Below, one piece after another: positions 1 to 7,025 of a stretch of 11,946 nucleotides of DNA. A program made the translations under genes and the position numbers. The DNA is from a bacterium. GTDB taxonomy: Bacteria; Spirochaetota; UBA4802; UBA5550. Within the stretch, counting starts at the first letter, position 1. Each line of letters begins with the position of its first letter. The stretch is taken from the NCBI GenBank assembly GCA_024224995.1, contig JAAENB010000140.1:1-11946 (forward strand), in the 5' to 3' direction. Under the pieces are notes generated by a model. It was given only the letters and a program-made list of their open reading frames with translations, had not been told where the DNA came from and made no database searches.

Positions 1-530
1 AACGGTGACGGAAGAGATGATATATTCAGATATTTGCCCGGCACTTCAGGCGCCGATGTTTTCCTCTCTAACGGAAGCTCCTTTGTTCGTTCCGGAAACT
101 GGACCGGCGCCGGGTACGGCTCTGCCCCTAAAGGCTGGTATGTGGGCGACTTCAACGGTGACGGAAGAGATGATATATTCAGATATTTGCCCGGCACTTC
201 AGGCGCCGATGTTTTTCTCTCCAACGGAAGCTCCTTTGTTCATTCCGGAAGCTGGACCGGCGCCGGAAACGGCTCTGCTCCTAATGGCTGGTATGTGGGT
301 GACTTCAACAGTGACGGAAGAGATGATATATTCAGATATTTACCCGGTGTTTCAGGCGCCGATGTTTTTCTCTCCAGCGGAAGTTCCTTTGCTCATTCAG
401 GAAGCTGGACCGGCGCCGGGTACGGCTCCGGTCCTAATGGCTGGTATGTTGGTGACTTCAACGGTGACGCAAGAGATGATATATTCAGATATTTGCCCGG
501 CGTTTCAGGGGCCCGGATGTTCCTGAGCAC
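1..530 (+). repeat. 153-bp tandem repeat (FG-GAP blades)
   Basis: Units begin at 1, 154, 307 and 460 with AACGGTGACGGAAGAGATGA or a one- to two-base variant. Spacing is exactly 153 bp (51 codons). Copies 1-3 differ at only scattered positions, many of them silent, which suggests recent duplication or gene conversion. The fourth copy diverges after about 50 bp and runs into the stop codon. Confidence 0.9.
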
Positions 531-546
531 CGGAGGAAATTTTTAG
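1..546 (+). CDS. FG-GAP/VCBS repeat protein, C-terminal part (5' end outside window)
   Basis: The reading frame is open from base 1 and ends at TAG 544-546, so only the last 181 residues are seen. They consist of a 51-residue unit repeated three times plus a partial fourth. Each unit carries an acidic calcium-type loop (DFNGDGRDD) followed by DIFRYLPG, GADVFLS and a Trp-Gly rich stretch (SWTGAGYGS, GWYVGDF). This is the pattern of FG-GAP/VCBS (integrin-alpha-like) propeller blades, which fold extracellularly and bind Ca2+ or ligands. The loop is altered in copy 3 (NSDGRDD) and copy 4 (NGDARDD). The protein stops inside the fourth blade with MFLSTGGNF, so the propeller must close with blades upstream or the end is a truncation. 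The full protein is probably secreted or surface bound. The exact function cannot be told from this fragment. Confidence 0.85.
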   Translation, partial: NGDGRDDIFRYLPGTSGADVFLSNGSSFVRSGNWTGAGYGSAPKGWYVGDFNGDGRDDIFRYLPGTSGADVFLSNGSSFVHSGSWTGAGNGSAPNGWYVGDFNSDGRDDIFRYLPGVSGADVFLSSGSSFAHSGSWTGAGYGSGPNGWYVGDFNGDARDDIFRYLPGVSGARMFLSTGGNF

Positions 547-573
547 TAAATAATATTTAATTCGTATCGATCA

Positions 574-610
574 GCAGCTCGTCCCCGCCCCTCAGAGGCG
601 AGCGAGCTGC
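574..610 (+). terminator. GC-rich hairpin after the FG-GAP gene
   Basis: GCAGCTCG (574-581) pairs perfectly with CGAGCTGC (603-610). An inner stem, CGCC 586-589 with GGCG 597-600, is possible. It lies 28 nt after the stop codon. There is no T-run after it, so it is not a textbook intrinsic terminator; it may stabilise the 3' end or terminate by another route. It partly overlaps the frame of the collar remnant that follows. Confidence 0.4.
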
Positions 611-614
611 TTCT

Positions 615-761
615 CTCAGCTGTGAAGCTGGTCTCGACAGAAGCCGGTATAGTGAACTCTACCAGGCAATCGGAACCGGTTGGGGTACGGCAGACAGCTC
701 CCATTTTAACCTGCCCGATCTCAGCGGGGGTATTCCCGAGGGGGCATATAGCACGGTGTAG
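615..761 (+). pseudogene. Remnant of a phage tail-collar domain gene
   Basis: One frame ending at TAG 759-761 reads LSCEAGLDRSRYSELYQAIG followed by TGWGTADSSHFNLPDLSG. This matches the core of phage tail collar domains, whose usual order is a GW..CDG motif, a Y..LY..IG helix, a G.GDG.T turn and FNLPDLRG. No start codon, ribosome site or upstream domain is present, and the frame stops about a dozen residues after NLPDL, where a real collar would continue with GRF.RG and a long loop. It is therefore a truncated fragment, not an expressed gene. A separate intact collar-like domain lies at 7602-7979, but the two are too different for this to be a simple local copy. The domain match is confident; the exact left end is not. 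Confidence 0.6.
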
Positions 762-854
762 CTGTAGTTGACATAGGGAACGTTGTGCGAAAGTGATCCC
801 CCGGCCAATACTCTTACAGCCGGAATTTTTTGGGAAAATTGAATAAACTTCTTG

Positions 855-873
855 ACTCTTAAAAAGAGTTTTT
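855..873 (+). terminator. Short hairpin with T-run, possible weak terminator
   Basis: ACTCTT (855-860) and AAGAGT (864-869) form a 6-bp stem with an AAA loop, followed by TTTT (870-873). It would end read-through from the FG-GAP/collar side before the large gene at 938. The stem is short and A/T rich, so it may be chance. Confidence 0.3.
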
Positions 874-937
874 GTAAGGTCTATTCCGTCTTCCATGTTT
901 ATTTGTAATCACAATAAAATATAATTGAGGTATTATC

Positions 938-3900
938 ATGAAATTAGAAAATTCTCAAACTCTGGACATTGATAGCAAAGTGGAATTACAGAATGATTAT
1001 ATGCCTGAAAATCCATTACAAACAAGTGAAAAGATTACTTTTGTTCACGATAATAAAAATGATCAAATGCAGCTATTTTACATAAAAGATGATAAAGTCT
1101 ACAATGCTCGCAGAGAATCTTCCACTTCATCCGAGTATGTGATCGAAGACACTCATTTCCCGGCAAAAGTCAAACCTCATAAAGTCAAGTCCATAGTTAA
1201 GGATGATACATATTATATTTTCGTTACTAATGGCGTTGATCTTTATTATATGAAAGAATCCGGATTTGCTAAATGGACCAATATTGGAGGTCCACATTAT
1301 AAATCTAAGTTTGATACGATTGATAAATTTGATGTTGCTTTAAATTCAGAAGGCGTAATTGATGTGATGACATTGACGTATAGTAATGATCACGTATACT
1401 GTTCTGCTCTATTTTCATTTTCTAATATGAAATGGGAGGATGCTAAATCCGGGTTACGTTTTTTCCATTGGTTTCATAATATGAAGGATTATATTTTATC
1501 CGGTGGTGTATTTGTTGATGAGAAGAATGGTAAGATCCAGGAAATAGTCACCTGCGATTCATATATCGCCGGTAACAAATGGACCAACGATACGGGGATC
1601 TATATAGGTAAAGCCGCGGATGAAGGACTAAATGATACCAATTGTTATCTTGTTGCGAAAGGAAGTTATACACAATTAGCTATTACAGAAAGCAGTGTAA
1701 AGAATGAACCATACTTATTCTCAATTGATAACTCCTCAAAATGTTCCGTATGTTATTTCCCATTGATTTCCGAGGGAAAATGGGATCGAATTCAAATGGA
1801 AAATGTTGGCATAGGGATAAAAGATATCGCTGCTGTATCAGAAAAAGACGAAAACGGTTTGCAAAAACCCATGGTATTTGCATTGACCATTAATCATTCT
1901 TTGACTGTTACCAGAACAGTGCCGGAGAAATCAGCAGGCAACCACTCAAGTGCATTACAGTGGTCAGATCCGGTTGTAATAGCGAAGGACACACGCTGGT
2001 TTTCTGCTGAAGAAACTAAGGATGGTAATGCAATTCTTGCCTATGAAAAGACAGATGGAACATTCTTTGTATGTTATAATGATAAAAAAACACATGAATG
2101 GACTCATGAAGAGCTGGAAGCTCCTGGTAGTTCCGATAAAGATGTAAAAGAGACACCATGTTATTATATGACTGTTCTGGTGAAAGACAAGAAGTTGCAA
2201 GCAGGAATTCCGGGAAGTTTATTCACTCTACGATGTAATTCCATAGTTGATCTGGAAGTGAATGATGATTTTGTTCAATTAGATCACGGTTTCCAGTATG
2301 TAGGATATACGGATTCATCCGGATCTATTGATTTAAGGATTTTAACAAGAAATAATTTATCTACTCCTGATTTCTATCTCACCACAGAAGAAATGGATGA
2401 GGGTGATTACATGGTGCTATCTCCTGATGGAAATATTCGGACAAAGTTCAGAAAAAGTACTGTCAAAGATTTACAAAATGCTAAAAGACAAGATACGCAT
2501 ACGAAACTCCTGAAAGATGAATATGCGAAAACCAGTATTGTTGAAGAAATGAAAAAGGGATTATCAACGGTGCTTGGTATAACTGATACTATTCCACAAG
2601 ACAATGAATTATCACGAAAGTATCTATCGGATAATACATCTGCAAGTATTGCCAGGTGTGTATGTTCACGGGAAAGAAAGAAAAAAGAATATATACACGC
2701 AGGGAAAGCATTTTTTCTTGATTTTAGACCGGAATCTATCAAAAATAATAAGATGTGTATTGAATTGTCCGGAGAGCAAACTACATATCTTCTTGCGGAA
2801 AGAGAAAATCTTGACTTTTTAACAGTGGATTGGGGCGATTTATGGGATTCCATAAAAGAAGGGTTTATAAAAATCAAAGATATTACAATAGAAGTATTTA
2901 AAGATACTATAAAAGCTGTTATAACGTTCTTTAATGATACCAAATGGACGGGGGTTATTGATTTTGCCAGGATGTGTATGGACCTGGCACAGGCTATTTG
3001 GCAAGCAGCAAAAGTATTCTTCAAAGATTTGTTCATGTGGTTATGTTTTCTATTTGATTGGGATGATATAAAAAAAACTGCCCAGGTAGTTAAAGATGCA
3101 GTTTTTGATGCTGAAGATCAATTTAATCATATTTTTACGGAAGTTATCCCCAATCTTACTGATAGTTTCTTTGATAATACAAAAGAATTTATCAATGACC
3201 AATTTAATTCAATTTTAGAACTGGTAAAAGATATGAAGCTCGGTGATGATACCCAAAAAATGCAGCATTCGTCTGATGATTTTATGGATATACTTCCTTC
3301 TTCCGCGTTTTCATACTTCAATAAATCGATGAGCTGTCTTAGTAATTGGGAGTTGGATCTAAAAAAAGATAATGCATTAAAAGCAGCATGGGAAGATTTT
3401 GAAAATATTATGAAAAGCATTTACTCTGAGAAAGAAACTCAAGATTTATTGAATTCATTTAGTGAATTCTTTTCCTCCTTAACATCACGGGCTGCTTTTG
3501 ATGGAACATTAGTTTTTGATTATTTTAAAGCAATGGAATCGTTGATATTATTTATTGTTGTAGCTGCAAAAAAAACTGTAAAGGCTGCCTCCGATGTACT
3601 GGCTGGCGGAATGAAGATATATAAGACTTTTTTTGAACATTCTATTGATGTTCCTGTTATTAGTTTTATTTATGAAAGTATTACCGGTGATAAATTAACC
3701 GTGATAAATTTTCTTTCATTCATAATAGCTATTCCATACACAATTTGGTACAAATTAACTTATGGAGAGCCACCATTTTCCGAGAATATGACTTTAAAAG
3801 ATTCTTCAGATGCAAGGATAGGGTATAATATCAGTGGCCTTGCCAGACTTTTCTTTACTTTAGTTGATACTGGATTAGATTCAATAAATCTTCCGAATAT

Positions 3901-4363
3901 TGATCCTCCTACGGGAGGAGCGAAATTTCTGGGATTCTCATTACCACTAATTATATCCGGTTTAACTTGTCGATTTTGGGATACTAAAAAAGGAAAAAAT
4001 TTGACCACCTATGAAAAATGGAAAATAGGTACATGGTCTACAGGAGCAGCGCTTGCTCTTTTTCATCCCATATACTATTTATGTTTTAAAAAATCTCTTA
4101 GATCATCAGTATATGGAAGTTGGATACTATTTGCGTTTGGAGCAGGTCAATTAACCGGTGGAATTGGTTCTATTATTTACTGTAAAAAAGAAACCGGAAA
4201 AATTGATGTGGATTTAGCTGCACATTGGATTTCAAATCCTTTACCAAAACTCGGTAAACCGTTACTGAACTGCCCTACCCCGGTAGTACGTACCACATTA
4301 CTCTGTGTTGATTTTGGAGCCGGAATAACTGATGCCACAGTACGTTTAGAGTATAAGAAGTAA
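938..4363 (+). CDS. Large beta-propeller plus helical/hydrophobic protein, uncharacterised fungal-like family
   Basis: A 1141-residue protein. The start is supported by GAGG at 927-930, 7 nt before ATG. There is no signal peptide. Residues about 1-480 are beta-rich with aromatic and Asp/Gly turns repeated at intervals (KWTNIGG, KWDRIQM, WSDPVV, EWTHEEL), which suggests a lectin- or sialidase-like propeller. After a charged linker, a short beta region leads to DWGDLWDSIKEGF (about 631-643). Then come amphipathic helices and FLFDWDDIKKT (about 704-714). Near residues 918-947 comes a hydrophobic segment ending YKLTYGEPPF, with further hydrophobic segments near 997-1009, 1033-1050 and 1056-1082. 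I recall the GDLW, FLF-WDDI and AIPxTIxYKL-PF motifs, in that order, from large uncharacterised proteins found mainly in fungi; this is memory, not a search. Helices plus membrane segments behind a binding domain would suit a pore-forming or membrane-acting effector, but that is inference. The gene is more A/T rich than the FG-GAP gene before it. Confidence 0.85.
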   Translation: MKLENSQTLDIDSKVELQNDYMPENPLQTSEKITFVHDNKNDQMQLFYIKDDKVYNARRESSTSSEYVIEDTHFPAKVKPHKVKSIVKDDTYYIFVTNGVDLYYMKESGFAKWTNIGGPHYKSKFDTIDKFDVALNSEGVIDVMTLTYSNDHVYCSALFSFSNMKWEDAKSGLRFFHWFHNMKDYILSGGVFVDEKNGKIQEIVTCDSYIAGNKWTNDTGIYIGKAADEGLNDTNCYLVAKGSYTQLAITESSVKNEPYLFSIDNSSKCSVCYFPLISEGKWDRIQMENVGIGIKDIAAVSEKDENGLQKPMVFALTINHSLTVTRTVPEKSAGNHSSALQWSDPVVIAKDTRWFSAEETKDGNAILAYEKTDGTFFVCYNDKKTHEWTHEELEAPGSSDKDVKETPCYYMTVLVKDKKLQAGIPGSLFTLRCNSIVDLEVNDDFVQLDHGFQYVGYTDSSGSIDLRILTRNNLSTPDFYLTTEEMDEGDYMVLSPDGNIRTKFRKSTVKDLQNAKRQDTHTKLLKDEYAKTSIVEEMKKGLSTVLGITDTIPQDNELSRKYLSDNTSASIARCVCSRERKKKEYIHAGKAFFLDFRPESIKNNKMCIELSGEQTTYLLAERENLDFLTVDWGDLWDSIKEGFIKIKDITIEVFKDTIKAVITFFNDTKWTGVIDFARMCMDLAQAIWQAAKVFFKDLFMWLCFLFDWDDIKKTAQVVKDAVFDAEDQFNHIFTEVIPNLTDSFFDNTKEFINDQFNSILELVKDMKLGDDTQKMQHSSDDFMDILPSSAFSYFNKSMSCLSNWELDLKKDNALKAAWEDFENIMKSIYSEKETQDLLNSFSEFFSSLTSRAAFDGTLVFDYFKAMESLILFIVVAAKKTVKAASDVLAGGMKIYKTFFEHSIDVPVISFIYESITGDKLTVINFLSFIIAIPYTIWYKLTYGEPPFSENMTLKDSSDARIGYNISGLARLFFTLVDTGLDSINLPNIDPPTGGAKFLGFSLPLIISGLTCRFWDTKKGKNLTTYEKWKIGTWSTGAALALFHPIYYLCFKKSLRSSVYGSWILFAFGAGQLTGGIGSIIYCKKETGKIDVDLAAHWISNPLPKLGKPLLNCPTPVVRTTLLCVDFGAGITDATVRLEYKK

Positions 4364-4385
4364 ATCTTAGATATCAGAGGGCTAA

Positions 4386-4496
4386 CTGCTCAAGGAGATA
4401 ATCCTGAACCTGCCGCTGGACGAGTCAGCGGACGAGGAGTTATACTGGTCCGATGTAGCCGGGGAAGAGAGGGGGATTGTTTATGCCCCCTCTTAA
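4386..4496 (+). pseudogene. Coding-like remnant (3' end of an unknown gene)
   Basis: A 36-codon open frame without a start codon ends at TAA 4494-4496 and reads LLKEIILNLPLDESADEELY then WSDVAGEERGIVYAPS. Composition and codon choice (CTG, GAC, GAG, GCC) look protein coding and are G+C richer than the genes on both sides. I do not recognise the family. It may be the tail of a lost gene or chance. Its end overlaps a hairpin. Confidence 0.3.
4468..4493 (+). terminator. Hairpin between the large gene and the Cache lipoprotein gene
   Basis: AGAGGGGG (4468-4475) pairs with CCCCCTCT (4486-4493) across a 10-nt loop. It sits about 105 nt after the stop of the large gene and 20 nt before the next -35-like box. 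There is no T-run after it. Likely role: insulation or termination, not shown. Confidence 0.4.
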
Positions 4497-4513
4497 TTCC
4501 TGAAAAAAAGGTG

Positions 4514-4546
4514 TTGACAGAGCTGCAATAATTGGTTATTTATAAT
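4514..4546 (+). promoter_or_regulatory. Promoter-like site with 21-bp spacer and internal dyad
   Basis: Exact TTGACA (4514-4519) and exact TATAAT (4541-4546) are separated by 21 bp, longer than the usual 17. The spacer contains AATAA (4527-4531) and TTATT (4536-4540), an inverted repeat with a 4-nt gap. A dyad inside a long spacer is the layout used by MerR-family activators, which usually act on 19-20 bp spacers. The start codon is 17 nt beyond the -10 box, with GGAG at 4554-4557. Confidence 0.5.
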
Positions 4547-4563
4547 AGTATCCGGAGATAACT

Positions 4564-5049
4564 ATGAAAAAAAATATTTCAATAGCAATACTATTAATTT
4601 GTATGACTGCTCTAAATACAAGCTGCAGCAAAAACAGCAAAGCATCACCTGGCGAACTTGCCAAACGGAAAAACACCGCGAAAACAATGGTCAACAAAGC
4701 TCTTGCGTTTTATGAGAAAAACGGGAAAGACAAAACAATTGAAGAGCTCAATAAAAAAGATGGTCAATTTGTAATAAATGACATGTATGTATTTGCGTAT
4801 ACAAACAAAGGTGTGCTTATTGCCAATCCATTGAATAAGCAATTACTTGGAAACGATTTATCAAACTGGATTGATAGTCGCGGAAAGTTTTTTAGACAAG
4901 AAATGATTGAAAAAACAAAAAATTCCGGGTCGGGATGGATTACCTACGTTTATTCACATCCAAAAACAAAAGAAGTAAGAGATAAAATGACATATTGTAA
5001 AGGTGTCGATGATCTTATTCTCTGCTCAGGTTTGTATTACAAAAAATAA
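4564..5049 (+). CDS. Single Cache domain lipoprotein
   Basis: A 161-residue protein with a lipoprotein signal (KK near the N-terminus, hydrophobic core, LNTSC with Cys21). After a short polar linker, residues about 35-160 match the single Cache domain type 2 seen outside the membrane in chemoreceptors and histidine kinases. Landmarks are FVINDMYVFAYTNKGVLIAN, then LLGNDLSNWID, FFRQEMIEKT, GSGWITYVYSHP and the last strand CSGLYYK. Such domains bind small molecules such as carboxylates or other metabolites. There is no transducer, kinase or second membrane segment, so this is a stand-alone binding lipoprotein that must pass its signal to a partner or act as a scavenger. The ribosome site is GGAG, 6 nt before ATG. 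It has its own promoter-like site and converges with the ankyrin gene, leaving only 19 bp between the stops. Confidence 0.85.
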   Translation: MKKNISIAILLICMTALNTSCSKNSKASPGELAKRKNTAKTMVNKALAFYEKNGKDKTIEELNKKDGQFVINDMYVFAYTNKGVLIANPLNKQLLGNDLSNWIDSRGKFFRQEMIEKTKNSGSGWITYVYSHPKTKEVRDKMTYCKGVDDLILCSGLYYKK

Positions 5050-5068
5050 CTGCCCGTTGGAACTTTAA

Positions 5069-6721
5069 TTATTCTGTCATTTTCAACATTTTTGCTATGT
5101 CCATTTCTTTCGCAATATCAAGAGGTGTTTTACCATCTTTATCTTTAATGGTAATATCTGCTCCTTTTTCAATAAAGTATTCGGCAGTTTCAATATGCCA
5201 ATTATTTAAAGCCAGCACTAAAGGTGTTCTGCCATCTTCATCTTTAGCATTTACCTCCGCTCCTTTTTCAATGAAATATTTTACAATTACAATTTTTTCG
5301 GAGAAAAAAGATGAAGCCAGGTGTAAAGGGGTAGCGCCATAATTATTTTTAGCATTCACCTCTGCTCCTTTTTCAAGAAGATATGACGCAATTTTAGTAT
5401 CTCCGTTGAAGGAAGCCCCATGTAAAGGTGTGCTGCCTTCTCCATCTTTAGCATTCACCGCTGCTCCATTTCTTATGAGATCTATTGCAATTTTTGTCCT
5501 TCCGTTGAAGGAAGCCAGGTGTAAAGGCGTGAGGCCATATTCATCTTTAGCATTCACCGCTGCTCCTTTTTTAATGAGATATTTTACAGCTGCGTCATTT
5601 CCTGCGAGGGAAGCCAGATGTAAAGGTGTTCTGCCTTCTTCATCTTTAGCATTCATCTCTGCTCCTTTTTCAATGAGATATTTTATAGTTTCAGTATCTA
5701 TTGCCTCGGAAGCCTTATGCAAAGGTGTGCTGCTAAACTTATCTTTAACATTAACCTCTGCTCCTTTTTTAATGAGATATTTTACAACTTCAGTCCTTCC
5801 GTTGAAGGAAGCCGTGTGTAAAGGTGTTCTATCAACCGTATCTTTAACATTAACCTCTGCTCCTTTTTCAATAAGATATTTTACAATTTCAGCATCTTTG
5901 TTGCCGGAAGCCAGGTATAAAGGTGTCTCGCCATCATTATTCTTACCATTAACCGCTGCTCCTTTTTCAATGAGATATTCTATAATTTCAGCATACCCTT
6001 TCTCGGAAGCCAGGTGTAAAGGGGTGTCGCCATCACTGGTTTTAGCATTGATATCTGCTCCTTTTTCAATGAGATATTCTACAATTTCAACATCTCCCTC
6101 GTATAAAGCCATATGTAACGGTGTTTGGCCATCCTCATCTTTAGCAGTAAGATCTGCTCCTTTTTCAATAAGATATTCTACAATTTCAGCGTCTTCATAA
6201 TAGGAAGCTTCATGTAAAGGGGTGAGGCCATTGTTAGTTTTCGCGTTCACCTCCGCTCCTTTTTCAATAAGGTATTTTATTATTGCAGCATCTCCATAAC
6301 AGGGAGCTTCATGTAAAAAGGTGCTGCCACTGTTGGTTTCAGTATCCACCTCCGCTTCTTTTTCAATGAGATATCCTTTCATTAAAAATTTTTCATAGCA
6401 TAAAGCCAGGTGTAACGGTGTTTGGCCATCCTCATCTTTGGCATTAATATCTGCTCCTTTTTCAATAAAATATTTTATAATTTGAGCACTGTCATAGTAT
6501 AAAGCCAGGTGTAAAGCTGTTTGGCCATCCTTATCTTTTGCATTAACCTCCGCTCCTTTTTCAACGAGATATACTGCAATTGAAGCGTCTCCATAGTATA
6601 AAGCCAGGTGTAAAGGCGCAGCGCCATATTCATTTTTAGTATTAATATCCGCTCCTTTTTCAATAAGCTCTTTAACTCTCTTTATATTTCCCTTTTCTAT
6701 TGCTTCTCTTAATTCTTCCAC
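5069..6721 (-). CDS. Ankyrin repeat protein (17 units)
   Basis: A 550-residue protein composed entirely of ankyrin repeats: an N-terminal capping unit (1-29), fifteen core units (30-526) and a C-terminal cap (527-550). The core consensus is a DG.TPLHLA turn, then two helices ending YLIEKGA, then EVNAK. Units are 33 residues except unit 15, which is 35. Unit 4 (EKFLMKGYLIEKEAEVDTE) and unit 5 (GSTFLHEAPCYG) are the most divergent. No signal peptide or other domain is seen, so it is probably cytoplasmic and acts by protein binding. Bacterial ankyrin proteins serve as host-directed effectors, scaffolds or inhibitors of toxins and enzymes; nothing here selects one. The start is GTG (6719-6721), supported by AAGAGG 7 nt upstream; no ATG occurs near the N-terminus. 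It stands alone on the minus strand, divergent from the collar lipoprotein gene. Confidence 0.95.
   Translation of the reverse strand: MEELREAIEKGNIKRVKELIEKGADINTKNEYGAAPLHLALYYGDASIAVYLVEKGAEVNAKDKDGQTALHLALYYDSAQIIKYFIEKGADINAKDEDGQTPLHLALCYEKFLMKGYLIEKEAEVDTETNSGSTFLHEAPCYGDAAIIKYLIEKGAEVNAKTNNGLTPLHEASYYEDAEIVEYLIEKGADLTAKDEDGQTPLHMALYEGDVEIVEYLIEKGADINAKTSDGDTPLHLASEKGYAEIIEYLIEKGAAVNGKNNDGETPLYLASGNKDAEIVKYLIEKGAEVNVKDTVDRTPLHTASFNGRTEVVKYLIKKGAEVNVKDKFSSTPLHKASEAIDTETIKYLIEKGAEMNAKDEEGRTPLHLASLAGNDAAVKYLIKKGAAVNAKDEYGLTPLHLASFNGRTKIAIDLIRNGAAVNAKDGEGSTPLHGASFNGDTKIASYLLEKGAEVNAKNNYGATPLHLASSFFSEKIVIVKYFIEKGAEVNAKDEDGRTPLVLALNNWHIETAEYFIEKGADITIKDKDGKTPLDIAKEMDIAKMLKMTE
5144..6634 (-). 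repeat. 99-bp ankyrin repeat array
   Basis: Fifteen tandem coding units of 99 bp (one of 105 bp). On the plus strand they are easily recognised by CTGCTCCTTTTTCAATGAGA and its variants, repeated about every 99 bp. Homology at DNA level is clear but copies have diverged, so this is an older array than the 153-bp or 21-bp repeats of the window. Confidence 0.9.
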
Positions 6722-6728
6722 AGACCGG

Positions 6729-6734
6729 CCTCTT
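6729..6734 (-). promoter_or_regulatory. Ribosome binding site deciding the GTG start of the ankyrin gene
   Basis: On the minus strand AAGAGG ends 7 nt before GTG (6719-6721). This fixes a GTG start for the ankyrin protein. Confidence 0.7.
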
Positions 6735-7010
6735 ATTGGTTTTTATATCAATAATTATGCCTTAAAAAGACAGCCTTTCCCGGGAGTTGTCAATCTAAAA
6801 ATAATTTGTTCCGGATCATTCTCGATTTTTTAAATTTTTTTGTTTTCATATTGACAGTTATTGGCGTAATTTTCATGGTGTTGTAAAAGAGTGATTGAAA
6901 AGCCCCCCTTCTCAAAAACTCAAAATTATTTTTTCTAAAACAAAATTTTATCACGTAAAACAATACTGGCTGCGCATCCGGGTGTTTATAAAAAATTAAA
7001 TTTATTTTAT
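6735..7010. other. Divergent A/T-rich intergenic region
   Basis: This stretch separates the divergent ankyrin and collar-lipoprotein genes and should hold both promoters. TTGACA occurs on the plus strand at 6851-6856 and on the minus strand at 6788-6793, but neither has a convincing -10 box at normal spacing. TATAAA at 6987-6992 is a possible -10 for the plus-strand gene with a poor -35. An 8-bp palindrome, TCCCGGGA, lies at 6779-6786. I see no gene in it. Confidence 0.5.
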
Positions 7011-7025
7011 AAGGTGAGGTGTGTC

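Noticed and set aside
5..526. Plus-strand repeat frame overlapping the FG-GAP gene
   Set aside because: It is an alternative frame of the same 153-bp repeats; only frame 1 gives the FG-GAP calcium loops.
543..896. Minus-strand open frame of 117 codons
   Set aside because: It lies opposite the collar remnant and hairpin, has no ribosome site, and its protein has no recognisable pattern while the plus strand does.
920..925. TATAAT as -10 box of the large gene
   Set aside because: It is only 12 nt before the start codon and next to the ribosome site, so transcription would begin about at the site itself; no -35 fits.
2407..3036. Minus-strand open frame of 209 codons inside the large gene
   Set aside because: It is antisense to a long, well-supported gene; the protein is a Ser/Phe/Ile-rich shadow and no ribosome site is seen.
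5406..6200. Plus-strand open frame of 264 codons with repeats
   Set aside because: The repeats (EARCKGV, SSLAF.SAPF) are the mirror of the ankyrin repeats on the other strand, which explain the conserved residues far better.
7014..7016. GTG as start of the collar lipoprotein
   Set aside because: It lies inside the AAGGTGAGG ribosome site that serves the ATG at 7026.
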